Counted from the stretch's first letter, positions 53,194 through 62,278 are shown. The stretch is 64,000 nucleotides of DNA from Labrenzia sp. R4_2 (GCF_017743865.1 NZ_JAGHRJ010000001.1:248001-312000), one strand, 5' to 3'. The notes: generated by a model not told the origin, from the letters alone. A program made the numbers and translations.

Positions 53194-54426
53194 TTACTCC
53201 GCGGGCTGAGGTTCTGATGACAGGGGTTTGCCCTTTCCTGGGCCGGCAAGATTGGCGGGCGCAGCCGGGCTTTGAGGCGGTGCTGTCGGCGGCGTGCCAG
53301 ACCCGCTTTCCGCGCTTGCCGACACTTTGCGCTGCTTCAGTGCCGTCCACCCTTGCGAGACTGTCCCGACAATGCCTTTGGGCAGGAACAGGGTAACCAC
53401 CACGAACAGGCCGCCGAGAGCGAAAAGCCAGACGTCCGGGAGGACGGCGGTGAACCATGTCTTGGCGAAGTTCACAAGAACGGCCCCGAGGACGGCGCCG
53501 ACCAGTGTCCCACGCCCGCCAACTGCGACCCAGATCACCACTTCAATGGAATTGGCTGGTGCAAATTCGCCCGGGTTGATGATGCCGACTTGAGGAACAT
53601 AAAGCGCACCTGCAATCCCGGCCATCATCGCTGATATGGTCCAGACAAAGAGCTTGTAGTGTTCGACCCTGTAGCCGAGGAACCGTGTCCGGCTTTCCGC
53701 ATCGCGCACGGCGACCAGCACCTTGCCCAGTTTGGACCGCGTGATCGCCCGGCAGATGAAGTAACAAAGGCCGAGCGCAATCCCGGAGGCTGCGAAGAGC
53801 GCCGCCCGGGTTGTGTTCGCCTGAATGTCGAAGCCCAGAATGTCCTTGAAATCGGTTAGGCCGTTGTTGCCGCCAAATCCCATGTCATTGCGGAAGAAGG
53901 CCAGCAACAGGGCGTATGTGAGGGCCTGCGTGATGATGGAGAGGTAAACGCCCGTGACGCGGGATCGGAAAGCAAACCAGCCGAAAATAAAGGCCAGAGC
54001 GCCGGGAACCAGCACCACCATCAGTGCTGCAAACCAGAACATGTCAAAACCGTACCAGAACCAGGGCAAAGCATCCCAATTCAGGAAAACCATGAAATCC
54101 GGAAGGATCGGGTCGCCATAAACGCCCCGGCTGCCGATCTGGCGCATCAGGTACATGCCCATGGCATAGCCGCCGAGCGCAAAGAAGGCGGCATGGCCGA
54201 GCGACAGGATCCCGCAGAATCCCCAAACAAGATCGACCGAGAGGGCTAGCAGTGCGTAGGTCAGGTACTTGCCCATCAGCGCAACCGTATAGGTCGGAAC
54301 ATGGAACGGGGAATCTTCCGGGACCAAGAGATTGCCAGCCGGGACCAGCAGGATCACGGCGGTGAGCAGCGCTAGGAATATGCCCGCACGGGCGTCCATG
54401 GCGCGGAACAGAAAGGACGTCATCAT
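53194..54426 (-). CDS. urtC: Urea ABC transporter permease UrtC
   Basis: A 410-residue LivM-type inner-membrane permease with about ten helices, including the VWGFCGILSLGHAAFFALGGYAMG region and the ESRTRFLGYRVEHYKLFVW segment. A Ser/Pro-rich tail follows the last helix. Its start overlaps the urtB stop as ATGA. Confidence 0.94.
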   Translation of the reverse strand: MMTSFLFRAMDARAGIFLALLTAVILLVPAGNLLVPEDSPFHVPTYTVALMGKYLTYALLALSVDLVWGFCGILSLGHAAFFALGGYAMGMYLMRQIGSRGVYGDPILPDFMVFLNWDALPWFWYGFDMFWFAALMVVLVPGALAFIFGWFAFRSRVTGVYLSIITQALTYALLLAFFRNDMGFGGNNGLTDFKDILGFDIQANTTRAALFAASGIALGLCYFICRAITRSKLGKVLVAVRDAESRTRFLGYRVEHYKLFVWTISAMMAGIAGALYVPQVGIINPGEFAPANSIEVVIWVAVGGRGTLVGAVLGAVLVNFAKTWFTAVLPDVWLFALGGLFVVVTLFLPKGIVGTVSQGWTALKQRKVSASAESGSGTPPTAPPQSPAAPANLAGPGKGKPLSSEPQPAE

Positions 54427-56042
54427 GCTTCGACTGCCCGGCCCTTGAGGGCGAACAGACCCCGTGGACGCTTTTGAATGAATAGAATGATGAAGACGAG
54501 CACTAGAATCTTCGCGAGAACCGCTCCTGCGTAAGGCTCAAGGAACTTGTTGACCACGCCAAGGGTCATGGCGCCAACCAGCGTGCCCCAAAGGTTGCCA
54601 ACGCCGCCGAAGACCACGACCATGAAGCTGTCAATGATGTAGCCCTGTCCAAGGTTCGGGGAAACGTTGTCAATCTGGGAGAGAGCAACGCCCGCAATCC
54701 CGGCAATCCCAGAGCCGAGACCAAAGGTTAGTGCATCGATCCAGGGTGTGCGGATCCCCATGGACGCGGCCATACGCCGGTTTTGGGTCACGGCTCGTGT
54801 ATAAAGCCCGAACGGCGTTTTCTTCAGGACCAGGATCAGCCCGGCAAAGACCAGCAAGGCAAACAGGATGATCCACATTCGATTGTAGGTGACCGTCATC
54901 TGACCGATCTCGAAGGCGCCGGACATCCAGTCCGGGTTGCCGACTTCGCGGTTTGTCGGGCCAAAAATCGACCGGACGGCTTGTTGGAGGATGAGCGAAA
55001 TCCCCCAGGTGGCGAGAAGGGTTTCCAAGGGGCGGCCATAGAGCCAGCGGATGACGCCGCGCTCAATACCAATGCCGATAAGGCCAGAGGTCGCAAAAGC
55101 AAGCGGAAGAGCAATGAACAGGGAATAGTCGAAAAGGCCCGGCGCGGAAGTGCGGATCAGCTCCTGCACCACAAAGGTCACATAGGCACCGATCATGACC
55201 ATTTCGCCGTGGGCCATGTTGATGACGCCCATCACCCCGAAGGTGATGGCAAGGCCAATTGCGGCAAGCAGCAAAACAGAGCCGAGCGACAGGCCGTACC
55301 AGATGTTCTGAGCAGCATCCCAGGTGGCGATGGACTTCTCGATCTTGGCAACTGCGTTTGCGGCAGCTTCTTGAACCGCCCCCGCGGAAGCAGATTGAGC
55401 AGCAATCAGAAGGGAGAGCGCATCCCGGTTGCCCATGTCGGACAACGTTTGAACTGCCTCCAGCTTTTCACTCTCATCCAGATCGGAATTCAGGACGGCC
55501 GCCGCGCGCGCCTGCTCCATGACTGTGCGGACGTTGTCGTCGGTTTCGGCGGCGAGCGCTTCATCCAGCGCTTCAATCTTCTCCGGATCCTGGGCTTTGA
55601 AAATCGCTTCGGCGGCTGTCATGCGGACAGCCGGATCGGGTGCCTGCAGGGTCAGTGATCCAAGTGCAGCTCGTATGACGCGGCGGAGGCGGTTGTTGAC
55701 CTTGATCTTTTTGACTTCTCGGCGGCCCGCCGTGCCTGCAGCCTCTCCTGTGAGCGGGTCCGTGAGATTATAGGATTTCCCCTCTCTTTGAGCGATGAAG
55801 ACCATTCCGTCAGATTTGCGGAAATAAAGATCGCCCGCGCTCAGCGCTTCAAGCGCTGGCGCAACTGTCGGATCACCGGTCGCCTTGAGCGCTTCAACCT
55901 GGCGCTGGGTTTCGTCGAATTTGCCTTTGGCAAGTTCATTGACCAGCGGCCGGAGCGCTTCGCTGCTGTCTTGTGCGGAAACTGATCCGATTGACAGCAC
56001 TGCAAGGCACAGGAGAACGAGGAATGATTTCAAAAAGGACAT
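54423..56042 (-). CDS. urtB: Urea ABC transporter permease UrtB with N-terminal extension
   Basis: A 539-residue LivH-type permease. The membrane part (about 245-535) has GVMGVINMAHGEMVMIGAY and PNLGQGYIIDSFMVVVFGGVG. Before it lie a signal peptide (about 1-22, ending SVSA-QD) and about 220 residues of HEAT-like helical repeats, the extended form found in many proteobacterial UrtB proteins. ATG 56042 follows GGTGG; the frame extends to 56207. Confidence 0.93.
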   Translation of the reverse strand: MSFLKSFLVLLCLAVLSIGSVSAQDSSEALRPLVNELAKGKFDETQRQVEALKATGDPTVAPALEALSAGDLYFRKSDGMVFIAQREGKSYNLTDPLTGEAAGTAGRREVKKIKVNNRLRRVIRAALGSLTLQAPDPAVRMTAAEAIFKAQDPEKIEALDEALAAETDDNVRTVMEQARAAAVLNSDLDESEKLEAVQTLSDMGNRDALSLLIAAQSASAGAVQEAAANAVAKIEKSIATWDAAQNIWYGLSLGSVLLLAAIGLAITFGVMGVINMAHGEMVMIGAYVTFVVQELIRTSAPGLFDYSLFIALPLAFATSGLIGIGIERGVIRWLYGRPLETLLATWGISLILQQAVRSIFGPTNREVGNPDWMSGAFEIGQMTVTYNRMWIILFALLVFAGLILVLKKTPFGLYTRAVTQNRRMAASMGIRTPWIDALTFGLGSGIAGIAGVALSQIDNVSPNLGQGYIIDSFMVVVFGGVGNLWGTLVGAMTLGVVNKFLEPYAGAVLAKILVLVFIILFIQKRPRGLFALKGRAVEA

Positions 56043-56166
56043 TGGTCCACCGCGGTTGGAAGGTATCCGCCAATCATCCTGCGGATCCGCTGTCTCGGCA
56101 TCTCGAAGGATGAGGTTCCTTTCGGGGAGATGGGCAACAGGAGATCGCCTGTTCTTGGCGACTGGG

Positions 56167-56205
56167 AAGAAAACGGGACGGGCCCCCATCAATTGCCCGT
56201 CCCGC
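56167..56205 (-). terminator. Hairpin between urtA and urtB
   Basis: On the minus strand gcgggacgggc pairs with gcccgtcccgt (10-11 pairs) and is followed by TTTTCTTCC. It sits 18 bases after the urtA stop and probably lowers expression of the permease genes relative to the binding protein by partial termination. Confidence 0.75.
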
Positions 56206-56222
56206 ATATTCCAGCTCTTAAT

Positions 56223-57506
56223 TTAGGAGCCGGATCCACCGCATTTGCCGGTTACGGTGTTGAAGTTGCCGCAGGACAGCGGCGCACGCCAATCCGCGAT
56301 CAGGTCCTTGGAGCCTTCCAGGTAGTCTGACCAGGCATCGCCGACAACGAGGCCGGAGGTTTCCCAAACGGTTTCAAATTGGCCGTCGTCCTGGATCTCA
56401 CCAATCAGCACCGGCTTGGTGATGTGGTGGTTCGGCATCATCGCAGAATAGCCGCCGGTCAGGTTTGGAACGGACACGCCAACGATCGCGTCAATGACAG
56501 CGTCCGGATCTGTGGTGCCGGCCTTGTTGACAGCCTCAACCCACATGTTGAAGCCAATATAATGGGCTTCCATCGGGTCGTTCGTCACACGCTCTTCGTC
56601 ACCGACAAAGGCTTGCCAGGTCTCGATGAACTCTGCGTTGGCGTCAGTGTCGGCGGACTGGAAGTAGTTCCAGGCTGCCAAGTGACCGACGAGCGGGGCG
56701 GTGTCGAGGCCTGCAAGCTCTTCTTCACCAACGGAGAAGGCAACAACCGGGATGTCTTCAGCTTTGATACCGGCGTTGCCGAGTTCTTTATAGAACGGAA
56801 CGTTGGCATCACCGTTGATGGTGGAGACCACGGCGGTCTTTTTGCCAGCTGACCCGAAGGCTTTGATGTCAGAGACGATCGTCTGCCAATCGGAATGACC
56901 GAACGGCGTGTAGTTGATCATGATGTCTTCTTCGGCAACACCCTTGGACTTGAGGTATGCTTCAAGGATCTTGTTGGTCGTACGCGGGTAGACGTAGTCG
57001 GTACCGGCCAGAACCCAACGCTCGACGCCTTCTTCGTTCATCAGGTAATCAACAGCCGGAATGGCTTGCTGGTTCGGCGCAGCACCTGTGTAGAAGACGT
57101 TGCGCTGGGATTCTTCGCCTTCGTACTGAACCGGGTAGAACAGAAGGGAATTCAGCTCTTCAAAGACCGGAAGAACGGATTTGCGGGAGACAGACGTCCA
57201 GCAGCCAAAGACCGCATCAACACCGTTCACTTCGATGAGCTCACGCGCCTTTTCGGCAAACAGCGGCCAGTCGGAAGCCGGGTCGACGACAACAGCTTCG
57301 AGTTTCTTGCCGAGAAGGCCGCCCTTCTTGTTCTGCTCTTCGATGAGCATCAGCATGGCGTCTTTCAACGTGGTCTCGGAAATCGCCATCGTGCCGGAGA
57401 GCGAGTGCAGAATTCCAACCTTGATGGTTTCCTCAGCTGCGGCACCGCCGATCATGGTGGACGCCATCAGGCCGCCCAGCATCAGTTGCTTGAATGTCTT
57501 GGTCAT
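56223..57506 (-). CDS. urtA: Urea ABC transporter substrate-binding protein UrtA
   Basis: A 427-residue periplasmic binding protein (Peripla_BP type). Signal peptide about 1-24 (cleaved near GGAAA-EE), then KVGILHSLSGTMAISE, GCWTSVSRKSVLPVFEE, FYPVQYEGEE and YVYPRT, all typical of UrtA. A C-terminal C-x-C-type tail (CGNFNTVTGKCGGSGS). ATG 57506 follows GAGGGGAAA; the frame extends to 57623. First gene of urtABCDE; upstream DNA holds two palindromes. No urease genes are in the window. Confidence 0.94.
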   Translation of the reverse strand: MTKTFKQLMLGGLMASTMIGGAAAEETIKVGILHSLSGTMAISETTLKDAMLMLIEEQNKKGGLLGKKLEAVVVDPASDWPLFAEKARELIEVNGVDAVFGCWTSVSRKSVLPVFEELNSLLFYPVQYEGEESQRNVFYTGAAPNQQAIPAVDYLMNEEGVERWVLAGTDYVYPRTTNKILEAYLKSKGVAEEDIMINYTPFGHSDWQTIVSDIKAFGSAGKKTAVVSTINGDANVPFYKELGNAGIKAEDIPVVAFSVGEEELAGLDTAPLVGHLAAWNYFQSADTDANAEFIETWQAFVGDEERVTNDPMEAHYIGFNMWVEAVNKAGTTDPDAVIDAIVGVSVPNLTGGYSAMMPNHHITKPVLIGEIQDDGQFETVWETSGLVVGDAWSDYLEGSKDLIADWRAPLSCGNFNTVTGKCGGSGS

Positions 57507-57523
57507 TGACTTTCCCCTCTTGA

Positions 57524-57533
57524 GTGACGTCAC
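57524..57533. promoter_or_regulatory. Palindrome gtgacgtcac in the urtA leader
   Basis: A perfect 10-base palindrome with a TGACGT core, 18 bases before the urtA start. Its core recurs in the larger palindrome at 57616. Confidence 0.4.
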
Positions 57534-57615
57534 CAGCCCCCATGCCGGTGCGAGGCGGCTGGAAGGAGTGCCGCTGTCGGAGAAAGATCGTGCGGTGGTT
57601 TGTTGCGGTGCGGTA

Positions 57616-57631
57616 TACGTCAATTGACGTA
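57616..57631. promoter_or_regulatory. Palindrome tacgtcaattgacgta in the urtA/kinase gap
   Basis: A perfect 16-base palindrome, 110 bases before urtA and 266 before the divergent sensor kinase. It is a good candidate operator for the LuxR-type regulator encoded beyond the kinase, or for a nitrogen regulator. No binding evidence. Confidence 0.5.
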
Positions 57632-57741
57632 AGTTGCCGGTCGCTGTCGTCTAAGTTTCTGAAATTATGAGTGTAATTTTGGCGAGTTGTCGCGCGGACT
57701 GCTCAGACAGGGAAGGTGACCCGACAAAATCACCTCCATCA

Positions 57742-57894
57742 CCCTTTCTGCAGATTGGCGGTGACAGCTGCCTCTCAAAGGGCTGGCGCAAAACTTGCTG
57801 TGCTTTATCAAAACGAAAAAACGCGGAGCGCAAGTGGGGAATGGAGGCTCGGATCTGCCTGCAGAAAGGGCGGCTGCCTATTATTGAGGCAGCT
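57742..57894 (+). promoter_or_regulatory. Possible structured leader of the NCS1-type sensor kinase
   Basis: A perfect 12-base inverted repeat ccctttctgcag (57742-57753) / ctgcagaaaggg (57859-57870), and a hairpin gctgcct (57873-57879) / aggcagc (57887-57893) covering the GAGGCAG ribosome binding site of the kinase gene. The same gaggcagct can instead pair with agctgcctc at 57766-57774. Alternative folds could control translation. Prediction by eye only; transcription start unknown. Confidence 0.4.
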
Positions 57895-57896
57895 CA

Positions 57897-60800
57897 GTGA
57901 CGGCGCGCCAACGCATCGTGCCGATCCGGCGCCAGTATAACAAATGGGTCAACAATCAGACCCTTGAGGATTATGCGCTCCGGTTCACCGCCAAGGGCGC
58001 ACGAAAATTCTCATCTCGTGCCATCTCCCAAACCGCTATTGGGGCCATCTCCTTCCTTGCTCTGGAAGCGATCGGTGGAGCGATCACGCTCTCCCACGGC
58101 ACGGCGAACGCCTTTCTCGCTATTTTCGTCGGAAGCCTGGTCCTTTTGATCGTCGGCCTGCCCATAAGCCGGTATGCGGTCCGTTATGGCGTGGACATAG
58201 ATCTTCTGACCCGCGGGGCAGGGTTTGGCTATATCGGATCAACAATTACATCGCTGATCTACGCCAGTTTCACCTTTATTCTCTTCGCGATCGAAGCCTC
58301 GATCATGTCGGGAGCTTTGGAGTTTGCCTTCGGGATACCGCTTTGGCTCGGCTACATCATCAGTGCCGTCGCGGTCATTCCGCTGGTCACTCATGGCATC
58401 ACCTGGATCAGCCGGTTTCAGCTGGCGACCCAGCCCTTCTGGATCATCCTGAACATTCTACCCTTCGTCTTCATTCTGTTTACGGACTGGCAGGCCCTCG
58501 GCACCTGGCTGAGTTTTTCCGGCATTGACCCGGCAACTGGTGCGCCAAAAGCCGCACAAAGCGGCTGGGACAGCATCAGTCTGATCAGCTTTGGCGCAGC
58601 ATCCGCCGTGATCCTGGCCTTGATGGCACAGATCGGAGAGCAGGTTGATTTTCTGCGGTTTTTGCCGGCCACTGACCACGGTAGGAAGCGTCACAGGCTG
58701 GCAGTATTTCTCGCTGGGCCCGGTTGGGTCATTCTCGGCGCGCCGAAGATGATCGCTGGTTCGTTCCTCGCGGTTCTTGTCTTGTCCCACGGTGTTCCGG
58801 TCGAGCATGCGGACGATCCATCGAGAATGTACACCGTGGCGTTCGGATATATGATTCCGAACGAAACCGTTGTGCTTTTGCTGATGGCGGCCTTCGTCGT
58901 TGTGGCGCAGCTCAAAATCAACGTGATGAATGCCTATGCGGGCTCGCTTGCCTGGTCGAACTTTTTCTCCCGTCTAACCCATTCGCATCCGGGCCGGGTT
59001 GTCTGGCTGGTGTTCAATGTGGTTATCGCGCTCCTTTTAATGGAGCTGGGCATCTACCGGATGCTGGAGGAAACGCTTGGCATTTTCTCAATCATCGCCA
59101 TGGCCTGGCTCTCGGCTATCTCGGCTGATCTCTTCATCAATAAACCTCTCGGTCTTTCCCCGCCCGGGATCGAATTCAAGCGGGCGCATCTTTATGACAT
59201 CAACCCTGTCGGCACTGGCGCGATGCTGCTTGCCGCGGGTTTGGCGCTCGCCGCCCAGTTCGGGTATTTTGGTGAGGTGGCCGCGGCGCTCTCGACCTTC
59301 CTTGCCATGGCCATCGCGTTCGTGGCTGCACCGCTCATCGCCTGGGCGACCAAGGGCCAGTACTGCCTCGCACGCAAGCCGCGCAAAAGCTGGCAGGCGC
59401 GGGACCATATCGCTTGTTCCATTTGCGAGAATCCGTTCGAGCCGGAAGATATGGCCTACTGCCCCGCCTATCAGGCACCAATCTGCTCCCTGTGTTGCTC
59501 GTTGGACGCCAGGTGTCATGATTCCTGCAAACCTAAGGCGCGCCTGAATTATCAGCTCGGGTCGGTGGCCGGTGCAGTGCTGCCTGTGCCGGTGATGGAG
59601 ATGTTTCAGACACGGCTTGGCCGGTATGCCCTGACGGCCGTCTTCGGTATCGCTGCGATCGGAGCTGTGCTCTGGGTCATCTATGCCCAAGCCGTCAGCC
59701 GCCTTGGAGATCCAACCGGGATTTTGGGCGAAATCGTCGCCCTCATCTTCTTCGTCTTCGCGATCGCGGCTGGTATCGCGTCCTGGTTCCTGGTGCTTGC
59801 GCATGACACCCGCCATGTGGCTGAAGAAGAATCCGCTCGCCAGAACGCTCTTTTGCAGAAGGAGATTGACGCTCACAGTGTCACCGATGCCGCGCTTCAA
59901 AAGGCCAAGGAAGACGCGGAAGCTGCCAATCTTGCGAAAAGCCGCTATGTGGTCGGCCTCAGCCATGAACTGCGGACGCCTCTCAATGCAGTTCTCGGTT
60001 ATGCCCAGGTTTTGGAGCGGGATGAGGCGCTGCCGACAGCCCGCAAACCGGCCGTGACGACCATTCGGCGAAGCGCTGAGCACTTGTCCGGCTTAATCGA
60101 CGGATTGCTGGATATTTCCAGGATTGAAGCAGGCCGACTGCAGGTCTATTCCAACGAGATCAATTGCCACGAGTTCCTGGATCAAATCGTTGACATGTTC
60201 CGAATGCAGGCGAAAGCAAAGGGACTGGACTTTCATTTCGAACGGGCTGACAACCTGCCGGTGATCGTGCGCACCGACGAAAAGCGTCTGCGTCAAATCC
60301 TGGTCAACCTGTTGTCGAACGCCATCAAGTTTACGAACGCTGGGTACGTGTCCTTCGCCGTGACCTATAGGTCGCAAGTTGCGAGCTTTGTGGTCGAGGA
60401 CAGCGGCCCCGGCATCCCCCTCAATGAACAGGCAAAAATCTTCGAACCCTTCGCGCGCAGTGCAACCCAGGAGACCGACAGGATCCCAGGCTTGGGGTTG
60501 GGGCTCACGATTACAAAGCTGCTGACCGAAACGCTTGGCGGCGCCGTTGCGCTCTCCAGTTCTGAGGGACACGGCTCCAGGTTCGAAGTTCGGCTGATGC
60601 TGGCTGCAGTCGATAAGCCTGTGACAGCGGTTCGCCGTGAAAAACGGATCAGCGGCTACCTGGGGGTACGCAAGACGATTGCGGTGATCGACGACAACCC
60701 GGATCATCGGGCATTGGTACGCGATATCCTCGACCCAATTGGCTTTGTTGTTCTCGAGGCTGCGAGTGCCAACCAGTGTGTTGAAGTTGTCTTGCCCCTC

Positions 60801-61289
60801 AAACCGGACCTCTATCTCGTCGATATCCTGATGCCCGGGACAAACGGCTGGGAGTTGGTCAAGGACCTGCGGATGAAAGGGGAAACGGCCCCGGTCATTA
60901 TGCTATCGGCCAATACCGGTGATCAGGCGCTGAAACCGGAGGGTCCAACCAATCACACCGCGTCGCTCGCCAAGCCGTTTGATATTCACCAGCTGCTCGA
61001 TCTCATCCAACAACATACGGGTGTCGAATGGAGTAAACATGCGCAGGTGGAATCAGATTTGGCACTTTCTCAAAGCTCTGGATTGACGTCGCCGGGAGGG
61101 CGTCATGTTGCCGATCTGATCAATCTCGCTGAAATTGGCTATGTTGAGGGGATTGAGGCGAAGTTGACGGAGCTGACCGAAGACCCGGTCAACGAGCCGC
61201 TGGTTCGCGCGCTGCAGGAGCATCTGAGCCGGTTCGACTTTGAAGGGTACAAGGAAGTGTTGAACGGATTGGAGAGGCAGGATGGATAA
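57897..61289 (+). CDS. Hybrid histidine kinase with NCS1 permease-like sensor and Cys-rich module
   Basis: A 1130-residue kinase. Residues about 10-480 resemble nucleobase:cation symporter-1 (CodB/PurP type; QYNKWVNNQTLEDYALRFT opening, about 12 helices). A cysteine cluster follows: C507, C510, C522, C530, C533, C534, C540, C544. Then two membrane helices (about 575-595, 608-640), HisKA with H690 (GLSHELRTPLN), HATPase, a receiver with D976 (VDILMPGTNG) and a helical tail about 1065-1130. The GTG at 57897 has GAGGCAG upstream. It is divergent from urtABCDE and overlaps the partner regulator, so it likely senses urea, a purine breakdown product or another nitrogen source. The ligand is inferred. 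Confidence 0.85.
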   Translation: MTARQRIVPIRRQYNKWVNNQTLEDYALRFTAKGARKFSSRAISQTAIGAISFLALEAIGGAITLSHGTANAFLAIFVGSLVLLIVGLPISRYAVRYGVDIDLLTRGAGFGYIGSTITSLIYASFTFILFAIEASIMSGALEFAFGIPLWLGYIISAVAVIPLVTHGITWISRFQLATQPFWIILNILPFVFILFTDWQALGTWLSFSGIDPATGAPKAAQSGWDSISLISFGAASAVILALMAQIGEQVDFLRFLPATDHGRKRHRLAVFLAGPGWVILGAPKMIAGSFLAVLVLSHGVPVEHADDPSRMYTVAFGYMIPNETVVLLLMAAFVVVAQLKINVMNAYAGSLAWSNFFSRLTHSHPGRVVWLVFNVVIALLLMELGIYRMLEETLGIFSIIAMAWLSAISADLFINKPLGLSPPGIEFKRAHLYDINPVGTGAMLLAAGLALAAQFGYFGEVAAALSTFLAMAIAFVAAPLIAWATKGQYCLARKPRKSWQARDHIACSICENPFEPEDMAYCPAYQAPICSLCCSLDARCHDSCKPKARLNYQLGSVAGAVLPVPVMEMFQTRLGRYALTAVFGIAAIGAVLWVIYAQAVSRLGDPTGILGEIVALIFFVFAIAAGIASWFLVLAHDTRHVAEEESARQNALLQKEIDAHSVTDAALQKAKEDAEAANLAKSRYVVGLSHELRTPLNAVLGYAQVLERDEALPTARKPAVTTIRRSAEHLSGLIDGLLDISRIEAGRLQVYSNEINCHEFLDQIVDMFRMQAKAKGLDFHFERADNLPVIVRTDEKRLRQILVNLLSNAIKFTNAGYVSFAVTYRSQVASFVVEDSGPGIPLNEQAKIFEPFARSATQETDRIPGLGLGLTITKLLTETLGGAVALSSSEGHGSRFEVRLMLAAVDKPVTAVRREKRISGYLGVRKTIAVIDDNPDHRALVRDILDPIGFVVLEAASANQCVEVVLPLKPDLYLVDILMPGTNGWELVKDLRMKGETAPVIMLSANTGDQALKPEGPTNHTASLAKPFDIHQLLDLIQQHTGVEWSKHAQVESDLALSQSSGLTSPGGRHVADLINLAEIGYVEGIEAKLTELTEDPVNEPLVRALQEHLSRFDFEGYKEVLNGLERQDG

Positions 61290-62190
61290 CCGCCGCGACA
61301 CCGTTCTTGTGGTTGATGACAGCCCGGACTCCCTCGGCTTTGTGACAGAAGCCCTGAAAAAGACCGGCATTGCGGTCCTGGTTGCGACCAGTGGTGAAGC
61401 AGCTCTCTCCATTTGCGAGCGGGTAACCCCGGACACAATCCTCATGGATGCAGTGATGCCGGGGCTCGACGGGTTCGAAACCTGCCGGAAGCTCAAGGAG
61501 AACCAAGGCCTGCAGCATGTTCCTGTGATCTTCATGACAGGGCTTTCGGAGACGGAACACATCGTAAAGGCACTGGATTGCGGCGGGGTCGACTTTCTCA
61601 CCAAGCCCATTGATGTTGATGAGCTGAAGGCCCGGATCAAGGTGCATTTGCGCAATGCCCGATCCGTTCAGAGCGCGCATGTTGCGCTCGATGCCGCCGG
61701 ACGGCATCTTGTCGCTGTATCCTCGGAAGGTGCGATCCTTTGGACCACGCCCCAGATCCACACCCTTTTGGCGCGGACGGGCGCTGCAGATGCAACGCTT
61801 TTTCAGCTGGGCCGTGCGCTTGGCGAATGGCTTGAGAGCAGTGCAGATGCGCCAAGGCGCGGCAGCTTTATGTTGGGACTGTCTGAAGAATTGGCCGTCC
61901 AGCTCTATCCTCTCGGCCGCGTTGGGCCGGATGAGAATCTTTTTCGCGTGACGGCGGAAGACGAAGAAGGGCAAGTACGGGCGCTGCAGGTCGAGTTTCA
62001 GCTGACCCAGCGCGAAGCAGAAGTCCTGATCTGGATTGCCAAAGGCAAGTCCAACAAGGATATTGGCGAAATCCTGAACCTGAGCCCACGAACGGTGAAC
62101 AAGCACCTTGAGCAGATCTTTGTAAAGCTTGGGGTCGAGAACCGCGCCTCCGCCGCGGTCCGGGCTGCAGAGGTCATGTTCGCGCTCTAA
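61282..62190 (+). CDS. LuxR-family response regulator, partner of the NCS1-type kinase
   Basis: A 302-residue regulator. Receiver about 5-125 with D56 (ILMDAVMPGLDG) and KPID; a middle region (about 140-225) of unknown fold; LuxR HTH about 232-295 (LTQREAEVLIWIAKGKSNKD). It overlaps the kinase gene by eight bases, so the two are translated together. The kinase C-terminal receiver suggests a relay, though no HPt gene is adjacent. The urt operon is the obvious target. Confidence 0.88.
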   Translation: MDNRRDTVLVVDDSPDSLGFVTEALKKTGIAVLVATSGEAALSICERVTPDTILMDAVMPGLDGFETCRKLKENQGLQHVPVIFMTGLSETEHIVKALDCGGVDFLTKPIDVDELKARIKVHLRNARSVQSAHVALDAAGRHLVAVSSEGAILWTTPQIHTLLARTGAADATLFQLGRALGEWLESSADAPRRGSFMLGLSEELAVQLYPLGRVGPDENLFRVTAEDEEGQVRALQVEFQLTQREAEVLIWIAKGKSNKDIGEILNLSPRTVNKHLEQIFVKLGVENRASAAVRAAEVMFAL

Positions 62191-62278
62191 ATTTCCAGAT
62201 CCGAAAACCACGCTCGACCCGCCAGTTGTGGCAGCGGGATGGACATTTATGCCTGTTTCTGGCACTCAAGATGATTAT

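Noticed and set aside
57667..57900. 77-codon frame ending in GTGA overlap with the NCS1-type kinase start
   Set aside because: The overlap looks like coupling, but there is no ribosome binding site and the Cys/Arg/Lys-rich translation is unlikely. It also runs through the inverted repeats, so a regulatory leader is the better reading.
61189..62265. 358-codon minus-strand frame opposite the LuxR-type regulator
   Set aside because: Shadow of a clear receiver-HTH gene; no domain and no ribosome binding site.
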